Assembly: GCF_031454135.1 (NCBI RefSeq) | Contig: NZ_JAVDQF010000001.1 | Coordinates: 496,001 to 560,000, forward strand | DNA from: Arthrobacter russicus | GTDB lineage: Bacteria > Actinomycetota > Actinomycetes > Actinomycetales > Micrococcaceae | DNA: 64,000 nucleotides | Direction of reading: 5' to 3' | Part shown: positions 63,378 to 64,000 of the stretch, in pieces | Layout of the letters: each line of letters starts with the position of its first letter | How positions within the stretch are numbered: position 1 is the stretch's first letter | Made by a program: the position numbers and the translations under genes | Notes under the pieces: generated by a model | Told to the model about the DNA's origin: nothing | Seen by the model: the letters and a program-made list of their open reading frames with translations, nothing else | Database searches by the model: none

Positions 63378-64000
63378 TTACAAGCTGGGCACATCCTCCA
63401 ACAAGCCCGCCAACCGGTCAAGACCGGAAATCTGCGCTCCGCTCCAGCGGTCATCGGCCACGCCCTCACGGTTCAACCAGACCGCGGGCAAACCGGCTTC
63501 GGAAGCCCCGATCGCATCGATCAGCAAGTTGTCACCCACGTACAGAGTCTCCCGCGGCTCGAAGCCCAGTTGCCGCGCGCCTTCGTGGAAAATCGCCGGA
63601 TCGGGTTTCGGCACGCCCACGGTGTCCGTGCCGACCAGGACCGAGATCCGCTGCAGCCCGGACAGATCCAGCTTGTTCCGTTGGTAATCCACCACGTTGT
63701 TGCTCACCGCACCGTAGGGAATCCGCCGCGCCTCCAAAAAGTCCAAAGCCGCGGCGACGTCCGGGTAGGCCGCCCACCGGCGCTTGGCCTCGAGCTCATA
63801 GGCGTTGTTCCAGGTGGCCACGTGTTCCTCCGGCAGAGCGCCGCCCACGGCTGCGAAGGCCCGCCGGGCACGTGCGATCCGTTGCTCCACGAAACTCAGT
63901 TCGCCGTTCAGGAACGCCTGGTAAAGCCCAGTGGGGTCCACCCGGAATTCCCAGTGGACCTGCTCCCAAGCCTCCTCCGACAGCTCCGGCACGAACGCGG
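63378..64000 (-). CDS. HAD-family phosphatase, N-terminus cut by window edge
   Basis: The visible 207 residues include the cap-domain helices (FRVDPTGLYQAFLNGELSFV), motif II region PYGAVSNNVVDYQRNKLDLS, motif III Lys in VGVPKPDPAIFHEGARQLGF and motif IV LYVGDNLLIDAIGASEAGLP. The N-terminal DxDxT nucleophile motif is not in the window, so the gene continues beyond 64000. The layout is that of small-molecule phosphatases of the HAD subfamily I (YjjG/phosphoglycolate phosphatase type). Confidence 0.9.
   Translation of the reverse strand, partial: AFVPELSEEAWEQVHWEFRVDPTGLYQAFLNGELSFVEQRIARARRAFAAVGGALPEEHVATWNNAYELEAKRRWAAYPDVAAALDFLEARRIPYGAVSNNVVDYQRNKLDLSGLQRISVLVGTDTVGVPKPDPAIFHEGARQLGFEPRETLYVGDNLLIDAIGASEAGLPAVWLNREGVADDRWSGAQISGLDRLAGLLEDVPSL

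Overview
The window is one contiguous piece of a high-GC actinobacterial chromosome. Gene order and protein style (rpsP ... ffh ... glnK-amtB ... ftsY ... smc ... mutM-rnc-rpmF-DUF177-coaD ... rsmD-recG-DAK2-thiL ... ddl-gpsA-plsC-murA-leuDC with a divergent IclR regulator) point to the Micrococcaceae, an Arthrobacter-like organism. This placement comes from remembered synteny, not from a database search.

Layout. 1-1403: end of rpsP, a small unknown protein and a GNAT enzyme. 1462-3327: TPP riboswitch and thiC. 3350-4443: a DUF559/AbiEi-type gene bracketed by two perfect inverted repeats. 4507-12450: an alpha/beta hydrolase without its serine, ffh, a G6PDH, glnK-amtB, ftsY and an orphan response regulator. 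13142-14926: an exported choice-of-anchor G type protein. 15039-18650: smc. 18771-27845: a genomic island inserted in the 3' end of mutM and bounded by 139-bp direct repeats (six mismatches). It carries gene remnants, a translationally coupled operon (MmeI-like DNA methyltransferase, SF2 helicase, GIY-YIG nuclease) and a second MutM-family glycosylase. 27693-30880: intact mutM, rnc (with a perfect 38-bp palindrome inside the gene), rpmF, DUF177, coaD. 31050-37921: aminotransferase, spermidine-synthase-like protein, rsmD, recG, DAK2 protein, thiL. 37999-41511: an M56 peptidase/BlaI/PepSY/DUF5134 operon that looks metal-related, with a large palindromic operator. 41565-49474: envelope and leucine genes. 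50157-59336: a polymorphic-toxin locus, made of a 2412-residue YD/RHS protein with a GIY-YIG-like tip, two Imm26-like and two RraB-like genes, and a 29-codon remnant of another toxin tip. 59549-59836: tRNA-Gln, tRNA-Glu and a terminator. 60098-64000: a repeat-rich membrane protein, an HSL-type esterase and a HAD phosphatase cut by the window edge.

The housekeeping genes cover co-translational protein targeting (ffh, ftsY), nitrogen sensing (glnK, amtB), thiamine (thiC, thiL), chromosome structure and repair (smc, mutM, recG), RNA processing (rnc, rsmD), CoA (coaD), cell wall and lipid synthesis (ddl, murA, gpsA, plsC) and leucine (leuCD).

The accessory interest lies in four places: the mutM island with its three-gene methylase/helicase/GIY-YIG system; the toxin-immunity array; the hairpin-bracketed DUF559 gene, together with other long intergenic hairpins; and the possible RNase III self-target inside rnc.
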